This document shows, piece after piece, positions 1 to 7,142 of a stretch of DNA of 20,008 nucleotides. The notes beneath the pieces were generated by a model. It worked only from the letters and a program-made list of their open reading frames with translations. It had not been told where the DNA came from and did no database searches. Source of the DNA: GCA-2684655 sp051278165 (GTDB taxonomy: Bacteria; Planctomycetota; UBA1135; UBA2386); assembly GCA_051278165.1 (NCBI GenBank), contig JBNMNW010000081.1:1-20008 (forward strand), in the 5' to 3' direction. The translations under genes were made by a program, and so were the position numbers. Position 1 is the stretch's first letter. Each line of letters begins with the position of its first letter.

Positions 1-309
1 TCGAGTCGGGACGCGAAGGTCGTGGTGCCACCGGTCAAGACCGCGCAAATCGGAGGTCGCGGATGTCGAGCCAGAGATCGCGCGGTGCGACGCATTCGCA
101 AAGTTGGTCGACGTCAGTGGCAGAAGGAGTCCGGCTACCACCAGCAGGCTCGCGCCGAGAACACGTTCATGCGCTACAAGAGAATCCTTGGTGATCGGCT
201 GCATGCGCGTGACGCGGATGGGCAGTCGGTCGAGACTCGACTGGCATGCAACATCCTCAATCGAATGACCGAACTAGGAATGCCGGCTTCGCACGCAATC
301 CGGATGTGA
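1..309 (+). CDS. IS5-like transposase, C-terminal part (5' end outside window)
   Basis: This is the last 102 codons of a cut-and-paste DDE transposase (DDE_Tnp_1 / IS5 family by resemblance). The frame is open from base 1 to the TGA at 307-309. The conserved block carrying the catalytic glutamate is visible (SGYHQQARAENTF, with the E in RAE), followed by GDRLHARD and the usual closing pattern around NILNRMTELGMP. The same block in the second copy reads almost identically. No in-frame stop occurs in the visible part, unlike the second copy, which has four. Whether the whole gene is intact cannot be told because the first two thirds are not in the window. An ATG or GTG inside this stretch is not a real start. 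Confidence 0.8.
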   Translation, partial: SSRDAKVVVPPVKTAQIGGRGCRARDRAVRRIRKVGRRQWQKESGYHQQARAENTFMRYKRILGDRLHARDADGQSVETRLACNILNRMTELGMPASHAIRM

Positions 310-345
310 ATTCGGGTTCTTGCGGCCACTGCCATGTCGGCTTTC

Positions 346-362
346 GATTCACGCACCAACGC
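346..362 (-). repeat. IS right terminal inverted repeat, copy 1
   Basis: GATTCACGCACCAACGC is identical over 17 bases to 10855-10871 at the right end of the other copy, while the sequence just inside and just outside differs. This sets the IS boundary. Confidence 0.75.
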
Positions 363-367
363 TCGCT

Positions 368-586
368 GACGAGATGGTCGCTCACATCAGTGCAGTCGTT
401 AAACGGCTCGAGGGCAGTGATCATTTTGCGCACCTAGGGTTCCATCCGGAGACCGCCGCGCGCTTTTTGCCGCGAGTGCCCGAAGCCGTGCGACGCATCA
501 AAGACCCGCACGGCGAACGTGTTCGCTATGAGACGTTGCGCGAGTCCGCCAGTCACGCGCGCCAGCAAGCGACCAGCGCGCGATAA
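368..586 (+). pseudogene. Possible tail of an unknown gene cut by the IS
   Basis: Immediately outside the IS boundary an open frame runs about 72 codons to a TAA at 584-586. The peptide looks protein-like (MVAHISAVVKRLEGSDHF, then HPETAARFLPRVPEAVRR, then a charged helical end) and it starts right where the IS stops, which is what a gene truncated by insertion would look like. An ATG at 374 could also begin a short 70-residue gene, but no good ribosome binding site is seen. I do not recognise a family. The 586-680 stretch beyond it holds nothing I can support. Confidence 0.3.
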
Positions 587-679
587 CTCGCGGCCAAGGG
601 TCTCGCGGATAAGGCCTCATCTGTCCGCACCACACCACAAGATTGAGGCAGGTTCGTTGCCGATCTGGTCGGCAAATGA

Positions 680-1276
680 TCACAGCCCGCTGAGCCACGG
701 AATCCCGCGGACATAGCCGATGATGTCCAGGCCCAGGCCGCTGGGTCGTGACGACTTCGGTTTCTGCTTCTTGGCGATCGCTCGATCGCTTGCCTCGATG
801 ACCTCGATCATGCCCTTGACCAGCTTCGGTAGTTGGTCGAGCAACTCGATCATTCCATGCCACGAAAGTCGGATGTTCCGGATGCTTAACTCGAGTTCCC
901 TGAGAGGCTTCTTCAAGTCGTCGCGAATTTCGATGTAGGGCGTGGTCTTCGCACTGCCCAGCTTGAGCTGCGAACTAATCGAACTCATGCCGAAGTCAGG
1001 CCCCTTGGCGCACCACTTCTCGAACTCACTGTGCGACTTGCGACACCATTTGCGAGCGGCGACAGCCCATTTTTGAAGAGGTAGGAGGTCATCTAGGCCA
1101 GGCAGATCATCGCTGGCGCCGGTGTTGAACTGCGTCTGGAACTTGTGGATCTTCTTGATGCGGGCGATGTCGAGACCCGTTTGCGAGACTCGGTCGTAGC
1201 GCTTGGCTGCTGCGAGCCATTCCTTTGTGATCTTCTGAGCCTTTGTCTTGTTCTTGTTACTGAGGGTTGCGGTCAC
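680..1276 (-). CDS. Hypothetical helical cytoplasmic protein, 198 aa
   Basis: I do not recognise this protein. The start is chosen as GTG at 1276 because AGGAG lies 5 bases upstream on the coding strand (1282-1286); the longer upstream ATG frame adds an Arg/Trp-rich piece unlike the rest. The protein begins MTATLSNKNKTKAQKITKEW, has no signal peptide or membrane segment, and is rich in Lys, Leu and Ile with long stretches likely to be helical. A central part carries several Trp and Cys (KWAVAARKWCRKSHSEFEKW, about residues 75-95), and the C-terminal half (ELELSIRNIRLSWHGMIELL onward) looks like a pair of amphipathic helices. The end is basic, then hydrophobic (GYVRGIPWLSGL). It stands alone on the minus strand, with decayed genes on both sides. 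The frame is clean, so it is probably expressed. Function unknown. Confidence 0.65.
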   Translation of the reverse strand: MTATLSNKNKTKAQKITKEWLAAAKRYDRVSQTGLDIARIKKIHKFQTQFNTGASDDLPGLDDLLPLQKWAVAARKWCRKSHSEFEKWCAKGPDFGMSSISSQLKLGSAKTTPYIEIRDDLKKPLRELELSIRNIRLSWHGMIELLDQLPKLVKGMIEVIEASDRAIAKKQKPKSSRPSGLGLDIIGYVRGIPWLSGL

Positions 1277-1281
1277 GGTTA

Positions 1282-1286
1282 CTCCT
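1282..1286 (-). promoter_or_regulatory. Shine-Dalgarno AGGAG deciding a GTG start
   Basis: On the minus strand AGGAG is followed by TAACC and then GTG at 1276. It is the strongest ribosome binding site near this gene and the reason for preferring GTG over the upstream ATG. Confidence 0.6.
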
Positions 1287-1503
1287 GAGGTGCCAGTTGC
1301 GTAGGGCGAACTTGCCCATCGACGCACAGTCCATGTTCGCGGCACCGCTCCGGTGACGGCGTTTCTTGACTAGGTCGGCGGGGCAACGCTTGCTTGCGCG
1401 AGAATGTTGCCACAAATCAGTAGGGGCCGTCACTTCGCTGCGGGCGCCGGCATGGACCATGCGTCGCTCGAAGGCGGCACTGGCTAGGCGGGTGCCCTCG
1501 GGA

Positions 1504-1945
1504 TCACTCTGGATTCCGCGCTAACCAAGCGGGTTCGGCCGCGCGCTTCGCTCCGAACTCGGCGTGAAGTTCGCTGGTCTTCCAAGCCAGGATGCTGTCC
1601 AGCTCCAATCGCACCCGCGCACGGACCTCGACGTCATCGGGCCCGCACCATCCGGCCGAACCCACGAATGGATCGTGAATTGCTGATTCGCCAGACTGGC
1701 TGAGTCGGGGATATCGATATAGCCGCAGGGTACGAACGTGGCTCCATTGCCGACCACGGCAGAAACGAAGCTGACGCCGCCGCTCGCGGCGGCATCGTTA
1801 CCCCCCCCACACTATCTTCAGCGTTGGTCTCAAGTTGCCAGCGGCTGACAAGGCCCGTATTCGGAGCCTGGCTCTGAGCAGCTGCGCCGCTCGCAAGAAC
1901 AGTCGTGAGGACACCGAGGGATAGTAGAGCTCTGAGGATTCGCAT
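1504..1945 (-). pseudogene. Secreted LamG/concanavalin-like lectin protein, frameshifted
   Basis: The ATG at 1945 starts a clear Sec signal peptide (MRILRALLSLGVLTTVLASG, then AAAQSQA) followed by GLVSRWQLETNAEDSVGG, a typical opening of a LamG/ConA-like jelly-roll domain in planctomycete secreted proteins. The frame is lost at a run of eight G (1801-1808). In another frame the domain resumes as NDAAASGGVSFVSAVVGNGA, then YIDIPDSASLANQQFTIHSW and VRPDGAGP. A second shift near 1638 leads into DDVEVRARVRLELDSILAWK and on to a TGA at 1504-1506. With nine or six G in the run the first break would heal. The second could be another indel or a junction with a different gene. The result is a short, broken relic of a carbohydrate- or surface-binding exported protein. 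Sequencing error in the G run is an alternative for the first break only. Confidence 0.6.
1801..1808 (-). repeat. G8 homopolymer inside the LamG gene
   Basis: There are eight C on the plus strand, read as eight G in the gene. It sits exactly where the reading frame of the exported protein changes, 45-48 codons after the start, so a length change of +1 or -2 restores the frame. Confidence 0.8.
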
Positions 1946-2384
1946 CGGGAGTTGTTTGGGTGGGTATTGACCCGCAGTTTCGACGGATTGGGGCGACTGG
2001 TTCTGGCCTCTGCTCCGGGACATCTGGGGTTTCGATGCGGCGGATCTGGTGCCGCCAACGAGTTCGGATTCCGTGGCGACCGCGCCACACAACCGTCAAG
2101 CGACGTGTGCACTGTTACCCCCGCTCATCGATTCGAACAATTTTCCCGCGTGCCATCATCCTGCGTTCGGGCGTGGGGTGAACTCGCCCGACACAGCCAG
2201 GCGTGAACGGCGATTCCTGCGATAGCAATGGGGCGACCCGCCTCCGGCAGCCGGGTCGCAGCACAACGACTGCGCGACCTAGGCCAAGACAATTGGCGGA
2301 CTGGCAGTTTCTTGCCGATCGCCGCTGTCCGTGCGAGGTAGGATTTGGCCTCGATCCGGCGCTCCCGAGACCGCTCGACCGCCT
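1946..2384. other. Intergenic region between LamG relic and sigma factor
   Basis: These 439 bases lie between two divergently transcribed genes, so promoters for both are expected here. I see no convincing -35/-10 pair and no RNA gene. Short open frames on both strands have no start signal, domain or residue pattern to support them. Confidence 0.4.
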
Positions 2385-2954
2385 ATGAACCAGCCGCCCG
2401 AAAGCCCGATCACGATCCTGCTGCACGACGCACGCCAAGGTGATGCGGGTGCCGTTGAGGCCTTGCTCGAGAAGGCTTACGCCGAACTCGGCGCGATAGC
2501 TCGCATCCACCTCGCCGGCGAACGTAACGGTCACACCCTGCAGCCGACGGCTCTGGTCCACGAAGTCTGGCTGAAACTCGCCGGCAGCTTCTCTCAGGTG
2601 TCGGACCGCACGCACTTCTTTGCCCTCGCGAGCAGATCCATGCGGCGGGTTCTGACCGATCACGCCCGCGCCCGCGGCCGTGAGAAGCGTGCTGGCGGCC
2701 GGGTCCGAGTGACGTTCTGTACGAACCTGGTTGCGCCGGACAACCCGCCCGTCGACTACCTCGACCTCGAGGATGCGCTGTCACGGCTTGAGAGTTTGAA
2801 CGAGCGCCACGCCCGCGTCGTCGAGCTGCGCGTGCTTGGGGGACTCACGATTGCAGAGACTGCTGTGGAGCTAGCGGTTTCGCATGCCACCATCGAGCGG
2901 GATTGGTTTACCGCGCGAGCTTGGCTGCGCTTGCAGCTCAGTCCGGAGCAATGA
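2385..2954 (+). CDS. ECF-family RNA polymerase sigma factor (planctomycete type)
   Basis: A 189-residue alternative sigma factor that directs RNA polymerase to a set of promoters. The start ATG at 2385 gives MNQPPESPITILLHDARQGD, matching where related proteins begin; the open frame upstream is not protein-like. Region 2 runs to about residue 95 and includes HFFALASRSMRRVLTDHARA (from residue 77), the signature of the planctomycete ECF group (Sigma70_ECF, PF07638). Region 4 (about 127-185) holds LEDALSRLESLNERHARVVE and the helix-turn-helix GGLTIAETAVELAVSHATIE followed by RDWFTARAWLR. The linker contains an unusual CTNLVAPDNPP piece. There is no anti-sigma gene; the WD40 kinase begins 52 bp downstream on the same strand. 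In this family such kinases are thought to control the sigma factor, but that link is inferred from position here. Confidence 0.93.
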   Translation: MNQPPESPITILLHDARQGDAGAVEALLEKAYAELGAIARIHLAGERNGHTLQPTALVHEVWLKLAGSFSQVSDRTHFFALASRSMRRVLTDHARARGREKRAGGRVRVTFCTNLVAPDNPPVDYLDLEDALSRLESLNERHARVVELRVLGGLTIAETAVELAVSHATIERDWFTARAWLRLQLSPEQ

Positions 2955-3006
2955 GTCGCGAACTCGCGTCAATAACAATGCACCGCGGTCATTGGAGCGG
3001 GCGGGA

Positions 3007-6000
3007 GTGAGCGACGAACGCGAACGCTACGCCAGGATCCACGAGATCCTAAGCAGTGTCGAGGAACTGACTGGCGAGGAGCGCAACCAGCAGCTCGCGG
3101 CGCAATGTGGTGACGATCCAGCACTGCGCAAGCAGATCGAGAAGCTGCTTGAGGCTGGTGCGGATGGCGCCACCAAGGACTTGTTCTCGGATGGCAGCAT
3201 GGCCCGTTCGCGACAAGCGATCGAACGGGCAGTGGACGGCGCGGTGGAGAATGAACTAGGCGATGCGACGTCGACCTGGTTGCCGGACCACATTGGCGGC
3301 TATGACATCGTGCGCCAGATTGGCCAAGGCGGCATGGGCATCGTCTATGAAGCGATGCAGCAGTTCCCGCGCCGGTCGGTTGCCATCAAGCTGCTGCATC
3401 CGATTCATGCCACGGCCAATCGCCTGCGCCGGTTCCGCCGCGAGGCCGAACTACTCGGCCGATTGCAGCATCCCGGGATCGCTCAGATCTTCGCAGCTTC
3501 GACCTACGACATCGGTCGCGGCCCGCAGCCGTTCTTTGCGATGGAACTCGTCGTTGGAGTGGACATCCGTACGTACTGTGAACGCAACGGCCTCGGTCAT
3601 CGCGCCCGGATCGCACTGCTTGCTACCGTCGCCGATGCGGTGCAGTACGCGCACGATCGCGGCGTGATCCATCGCGATCTGAAGCCGGACAACGTCTTGG
3701 TCAACGAGTTCGGGCAGCCGCGCATTCTCGACTTCGGCGTGGCGCGGACCACCGACGGCACGGTGTCGGCGTCGACGCTACTGACGGAGCAGGGGCAGCT
3801 GATCGGCACGTTGGCCTACATGGCGCCCGAGCAGCTGCATCAGTCGGGGGATGCGCTCACCGAGCAGGTCGATGTCTACGGCTTGGGCGTGCTTGGGTTT
3901 GAGTTGTTGACTAACAGGTTGCCCCGCAACGTGGACGGCCTGCCGACTGCTGAGGCGATGAAGCGCCTGACCGATACCGACGTCGAGCGAGCAGGCATTG
4001 TGGATCCGAGTCTCGCCGGCGACGTCGAGACCATGCTCGGCAAGGCGCTTGAGTCTAGTCTGGATCGGCGCTACGCCAGCGCCGCGGACTTCGCCAGCGA
4101 CCTGCGCCGGTTTCTCGGTAGCCAACCGATCCAGGCCCGACCGCCGAGCAGGGTCTACCTCGTGCGCAAGTTCGCGCGGCGGAACCGTGCCTTGGTCGGT
4201 GGCGTTGCCGCGACGTTGCTAGCCGCGATCGCCGGTGCCATCATCGCGCTTGGCTACGCACATGACGCGACCCATCGCGCCGAAGAACTCGAACGGCTGC
4301 TCTATCGCTCGGCGATCGGTGCTGCGGGCAGCTCGATCCATATGCGGGACCTCGTCATGGCCGAGGCGCATTTGGATGCGGTGCCGGCGGTGCATCGCGG
4401 CTGGGAATACGACTACCTGAGGGCGTGTCTCGTCCAGCACGCGGAGGAATGGGAGGCGCCGGCAACGGTGCTCACCGAGCCATTGTTCGATCGTGAGCGC
4501 GGGCAGATGTTTGCCGTCATGGCGGATGCATCGATCGGTACGTGGCAGATCGATAGCGGTCGCCTCGTGCGAACGGTGCGTCTAGATCCGAGTGAGATTG
4601 CTTTGTCGACGGTGCGGCTGAACGTCGCGACTCGGCGGTTCGCGGCTCGTTCCCAAGAGGGCGAGTTCCTCATCGGGGACCTCGACACTGGCGAGACACG
4701 GGCCTTGCCATTTCGCGAAGTCATGAGCTTTACGTGGAGCCCGAGCGGCGAGCAGCTGCTGTTCGGATCCGACAAGATGCGGATCTGGAATGGCGTGGAT
4801 TGCCGAATCCTTTCGGAGAAGCCATACGCCTACGCCGCGTGGAGCCCAACTGGGGACCGTGTGGTGCTTGCCAACACCAACGTGATCGCCTTGCACGACG
4901 CAGCAACCGGTGCGTTGCTGCGCACGGTGACGATTGATGACACGTGCCAGAGCGTCGCGTTCTCGCCTGATGGTCAGAGCATCGCAGTTGGCTGCTTCTA
5001 TCGGAGCGTGTTGGAACTCGACGCCAATAGCTTGGCGATCAAGGCGGACTTGGCCGGACACGAGGACATTGTTTGGCAGGTGGCATGGACCGAAGGTGGG
5101 CGACTGATTTCGGCCTCCAACGATCTATCGGTTCGTGTTTGGCAGCCAAGCGCGGGGCTCGCTGACGCCGTGTTCATGGCCGGCGTACAGCAGCAGTCTT
5201 GGAGTCCGGCATCGGGAGAGCCATTGCCCCTTGGGATGGCGAAGGCAGCAGCATTGCCGTTTGACTCAGGCATCGTCGCAGTTGGCGACCGCATCCTGGT
5301 CTTGCCAATTGCGGATCCCACCGTTCTCAAAGGACACAATACCTACGTCTACCGGCTCGCGTTCTCGCCGGACGGATCGATGTTGGCATCGAGTGCCTTT
5401 CAGCAGAGCGAGGTTCGAGTCTGGGACGTCCATCAGGGCAAGTTGTATCGACGGCTCGCATCCACTGCGTCGACTCCAATAACCGCGGATGCGCCAGTAA
5501 TCGCCTTCTCCGCCGACGGACGCCGATTGGTGGCTAGTGGCGGCGCTGGCGTAGCGAACTGGGATATCGAGAGTCGTGCGATAGTGCCCAATCGCTCGGT
5601 CAGCGAGGATGAACAGGAAGCCTTCTATGAAGAGCTGGGGCAGCGTCGCAGCGATCTTTTTACGACGGCCGGGTATGCCGTCAGCCAAGATGGGCAATGG
5701 TGCGCGATTCCTCGGGGAGCTGAGGTCCAGATCTGCCGACGAACCACTGCGGCATCCGGAGAGCATCAGCAGACGTTGCACAGAGGGCAGTTTGAAGACC
5801 GGCCGGAGTTCAGCCTCGTCGGTCACGTCGGCACGGTCTACTGCGTTGCCTTCAGCCCCGACGGATCCCGCATCGCTACGGGCGGCAACGACACCACCGT
5901 GACCATCTGGGACGCGCAGACTGGCGAACGCTTGCTGGTGCTACACGGTCACGAGCTCTACGTCATGGGGCTAGCCTGGAGTCCCGACGGCAGACTGCTC

Positions 6001-6081
6001 GCTTCTGCTTCTGGCGATACGACCATTCGACTGTGGGATAGCCTGACCTTGCAGGAACGACGCGCGATCGGGCGACGGTAG
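3007..6081 (+). CDS. Transmembrane Ser/Thr protein kinase with WD40 C-terminal half
   Basis: This 1024-residue Hanks-type kinase is anchored in the inner membrane. GTG at 3007 is preferred (GGAG at 2994-2997, and MSDERERYARIHEIL fits the usual start); the longer frame begins inside the sigma gene. A helical N-terminal region (1-95) precedes the kinase domain, with glycine loop GQGGMG (106-111), VAIK with Lys128, catalytic HRDLKPDN (222-229), DFG (242-244) and APEQ (273-276), all intact. A single membrane helix covers about 396-418 (VGGVAATLLAAIAGAIIALG). The rest (about 450-1020) is a WD40 propeller region; clear repeats include VAFSPDGQSIAVG, LAFSPDGSMLASS with VRVWD, VAFSPDGSRIATGGND with VTIWD, and LAWSPDGRLLASASGD with IRLWD. 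It is probably co-transcribed with the ECF sigma factor. The substrate and signal are unknown; the frame is clean and all catalytic residues are present. Confidence 0.95.
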   Translation: MSDERERYARIHEILSSVEELTGEERNQQLAAQCGDDPALRKQIEKLLEAGADGATKDLFSDGSMARSRQAIERAVDGAVENELGDATSTWLPDHIGGYDIVRQIGQGGMGIVYEAMQQFPRRSVAIKLLHPIHATANRLRRFRREAELLGRLQHPGIAQIFAASTYDIGRGPQPFFAMELVVGVDIRTYCERNGLGHRARIALLATVADAVQYAHDRGVIHRDLKPDNVLVNEFGQPRILDFGVARTTDGTVSASTLLTEQGQLIGTLAYMAPEQLHQSGDALTEQVDVYGLGVLGFELLTNRLPRNVDGLPTAEAMKRLTDTDVERAGIVDPSLAGDVETMLGKALESSLDRRYASAADFASDLRRFLGSQPIQARPPSRVYLVRKFARRNRALVGGVAATLLAAIAGAIIALGYAHDATHRAEELERLLYRSAIGAAGSSIHMRDLVMAEAHLDAVPAVHRGWEYDYLRACLVQHAEEWEAPATVLTEPLFDRERGQMFAVMADASIGTWQIDSGRLVRTVRLDPSEIALSTVRLNVATRRFAARSQEGEFLIGDLDTGETRALPFREVMSFTWSPSGEQLLFGSDKMRIWNGVDCRILSEKPYAYAAWSPTGDRVVLANTNVIALHDAATGALLRTVTIDDTCQSVAFSPDGQSIAVGCFYRSVLELDANSLAIKADLAGHEDIVWQVAWTEGGRLISASNDLSVRVWQPSAGLADAVFMAGVQQQSWSPASGEPLPLGMAKAAALPFDSGIVAVGDRILVLPIADPTVLKGHNTYVYRLAFSPDGSMLASSAFQQSEVRVWDVHQGKLYRRLASTASTPITADAPVIAFSADGRRLVASGGAGVANWDIESRAIVPNRSVSEDEQEAFYEELGQRRSDLFTTAGYAVSQDGQWCAIPRGAEVQICRRTTAASGEHQQTLHRGQFEDRPEFSLVGHVGTVYCVAFSPDGSRIATGGNDTTVTIWDAQTGERLLVLHGHELYVMGLAWSPDGRLLASASGDTTIRLWDSLTLQERRAIGRR

Positions 6082-6117
6082 CGATCGACTAGTCGAGTTC
6101 TCGGCGTGTGCTAGGCC

Positions 6118-6789
6118 GTGCCCGTGAACTCCGATCCAGCGCCTCAGCTTGTGCCACCTTGGCCAATTCTCCTAGTCCTCGCTGTCCTGTTTGCATTGGT
6201 CGTTTGGCTTCGGCTCAGTTATGGCTTTGGCGATGGCGGCAAGAACAACGTCGTTAGCTTGGCCGCGACACTGCTCCGTGGTGCCATTCTACTGGGGCTG
6301 GTTTGTGCTTGCGAGCCGACGGTCGGGCAAGCTGCGGCTTGCGGCGGTGTCCGCCGGGCTGCTTGGGCTGATCGCTGTATTCGCAGCCGTGCGCATCTAA
6401 TCCTGGTCGGGTTCGTCGATTCCGAAGCTGAGGTGGGCCTGGCGGGAGCCGCGCGAATCGCGGCTGCCGACTGGGGAGACGCAAGCAATCGCCATGGTCG
6501 ACGTGGCCACGACCAGCACGGCGGACTTCCCAGGCTTCCTCGGCCAGCAGCGCAACGCCACGGTTCAAGCTGTGAATCTCGCCAAGGACTGGTCGCAAAC
6601 TGCGCCTGAGCTTGCGTGGCGCGTGCCATGGTCGATGACGCTGAGCTATGGCGGCATGCCAGCGACGGCAGCTACTACAACAATCTCGCGGGCGATGGGC
6701 CGCGCGCGACGCCGTTCGTGCACGCGGGGCTCGTTTATGCACACGATGCGTTTGGCCGGATGGTGTGCCTCGATGGACGTTTCGGCTAG
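6118..6789 (+). pseudogene. Membrane-anchored PQQ-like beta-propeller protein, decayed 5' part
   Basis: Pieces of one gene lie in order in two frames. From GTG 6118: a membrane helix (PPWPILLVLAVLFALVVWLR) and GKNNVVSLAATLLRGAIL. One extra G near 6293-6297 shifts the frame into WGWFVLASRRSGKLRLAAVS and a second helix (AGLLGLIAVFAAVRI). A TAA at 6398-6400 interrupts, then the same frame goes on with SWSGSSIPKLRWAWREPRE and TADFPGFLGQQRNATVQAVN, then LAKDWSQTAPELAWRVPW, the usual entry to a BamB/PQQ-like propeller. Around 6630 a deletion of some tens of codons changes frame into DDAELWRHASDGSYYNNLAG and DGPRATPFVHAGLVYAHD, ending at TAG 6787-6789. Intact homologues as I recall them have two N-terminal helices and a periplasmic propeller. 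At least three disabling changes make it non-functional. It starts 36 bp after the WD40 kinase and may once have shared its transcript. Confidence 0.7.
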
Positions 6790-7045
6790 TCTGCCCGGCT
6801 CGTTCCCGGTGGGGCAGCCCGACTTGCAGCTCGACGCCACGCCGCCCTCGATCGGTTCCACCTGCGTGATGACGACAACCAACGTCCCGTCGACCGGTTT
6901 CATCGCATTGCAGGCTCTGAGCCTTGCGCAGGTGAATCCCGGTATCAGCCTCGGGTTCTTCGGCATGCCAGGCTGCACTGCCTACGCCAACCTTGACGCG
7001 GTCTACACGATTCCGGTGGCCGGTGGGGTCGCAAGCTTCTTGTGA
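6790..7045 (+). pseudogene. Fragment of a secreted-protein C-terminal beta domain
   Basis: After the quinoprotein relic stops, another frame reads GSFPVGQPDLQLDATPPSIG, then STCVMTTTNVPSTGFIALQA and LGFFGMPGCTAYANLDAVYT, and ends at TGA 7043-7045 just after VAGGVASFL. The order (G-S-T-C start, a hydrophobic strand, a P-G-C-T motif, then a G-G-V-A strand) resembles the C-terminal beta domain found at the end of many secreted planctomycete repeat proteins. Such domains normally continue for another 40 or so residues, so both ends are missing. It is unrelated to the propeller sequence before it and has no start of its own. It is best read as a leftover joined by deletion. The family assignment is from memory of the pattern only. 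Confidence 0.45.
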
Positions 7046-7142
7046 CCCCGAGAAGAGATCCAAGCGTTCTGTCATCCCTTTTCCCCAGCCCTACGCACAA
7101 TCTCGGCGCCACGCTCTCGTGGATCGCGCGCTCGCGCCGCAG

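Larger units (their letters stand above)
1..362 (+). mobile_element. IS5-like insertion sequence, copy 1, right end only
   Basis: The left part lies outside the window. The visible part holds the C-terminal third of a DDE transposase (1-309), a short untranslated tail, and the right terminal repeat at 346-362. It aligns along its length with the right end of the second copy at 9800-10871, in the same orientation, with clear but incomplete identity (roughly four bases in five by eye). The two are therefore related but old copies. No target duplication can be judged from one end. Confidence 0.8.

Noticed and set aside
1257..1460. 67-codon minus-strand frame upstream of the helical protein
   Set aside because: It overlaps that gene's ribosome binding site, is Arg-rich and has no motif or start signal.
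2125..2150. ATTCGAAC-like piece resembling a tRNA T-loop
   Set aside because: The flanking bases do not pair as a T stem, and no acceptor, D or anticodon arms are found at the right distance on either strand.
2115..2663. 182-codon open frame on the minus strand across the sigma factor start
   Set aside because: It is antisense to the clear ECF sigma sequence, Arg/Gly-rich, with no domain or start signal; GC-rich coding DNA often leaves such frames open.
6085..6096. Perfect 12-bp palindrome TCGACTAGTCGA just after the WD40 kinase stop
   Set aside because: It has no loop and no T run, so it is not a convincing terminator; a palindrome this short can occur by chance.
6254..7075. 273-codon minus-strand frame over the quinoprotein relic
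   Set aside because: Arg/His-rich composition and no recognisable motif, while the plus strand shows ordered family sequence in broken frames.
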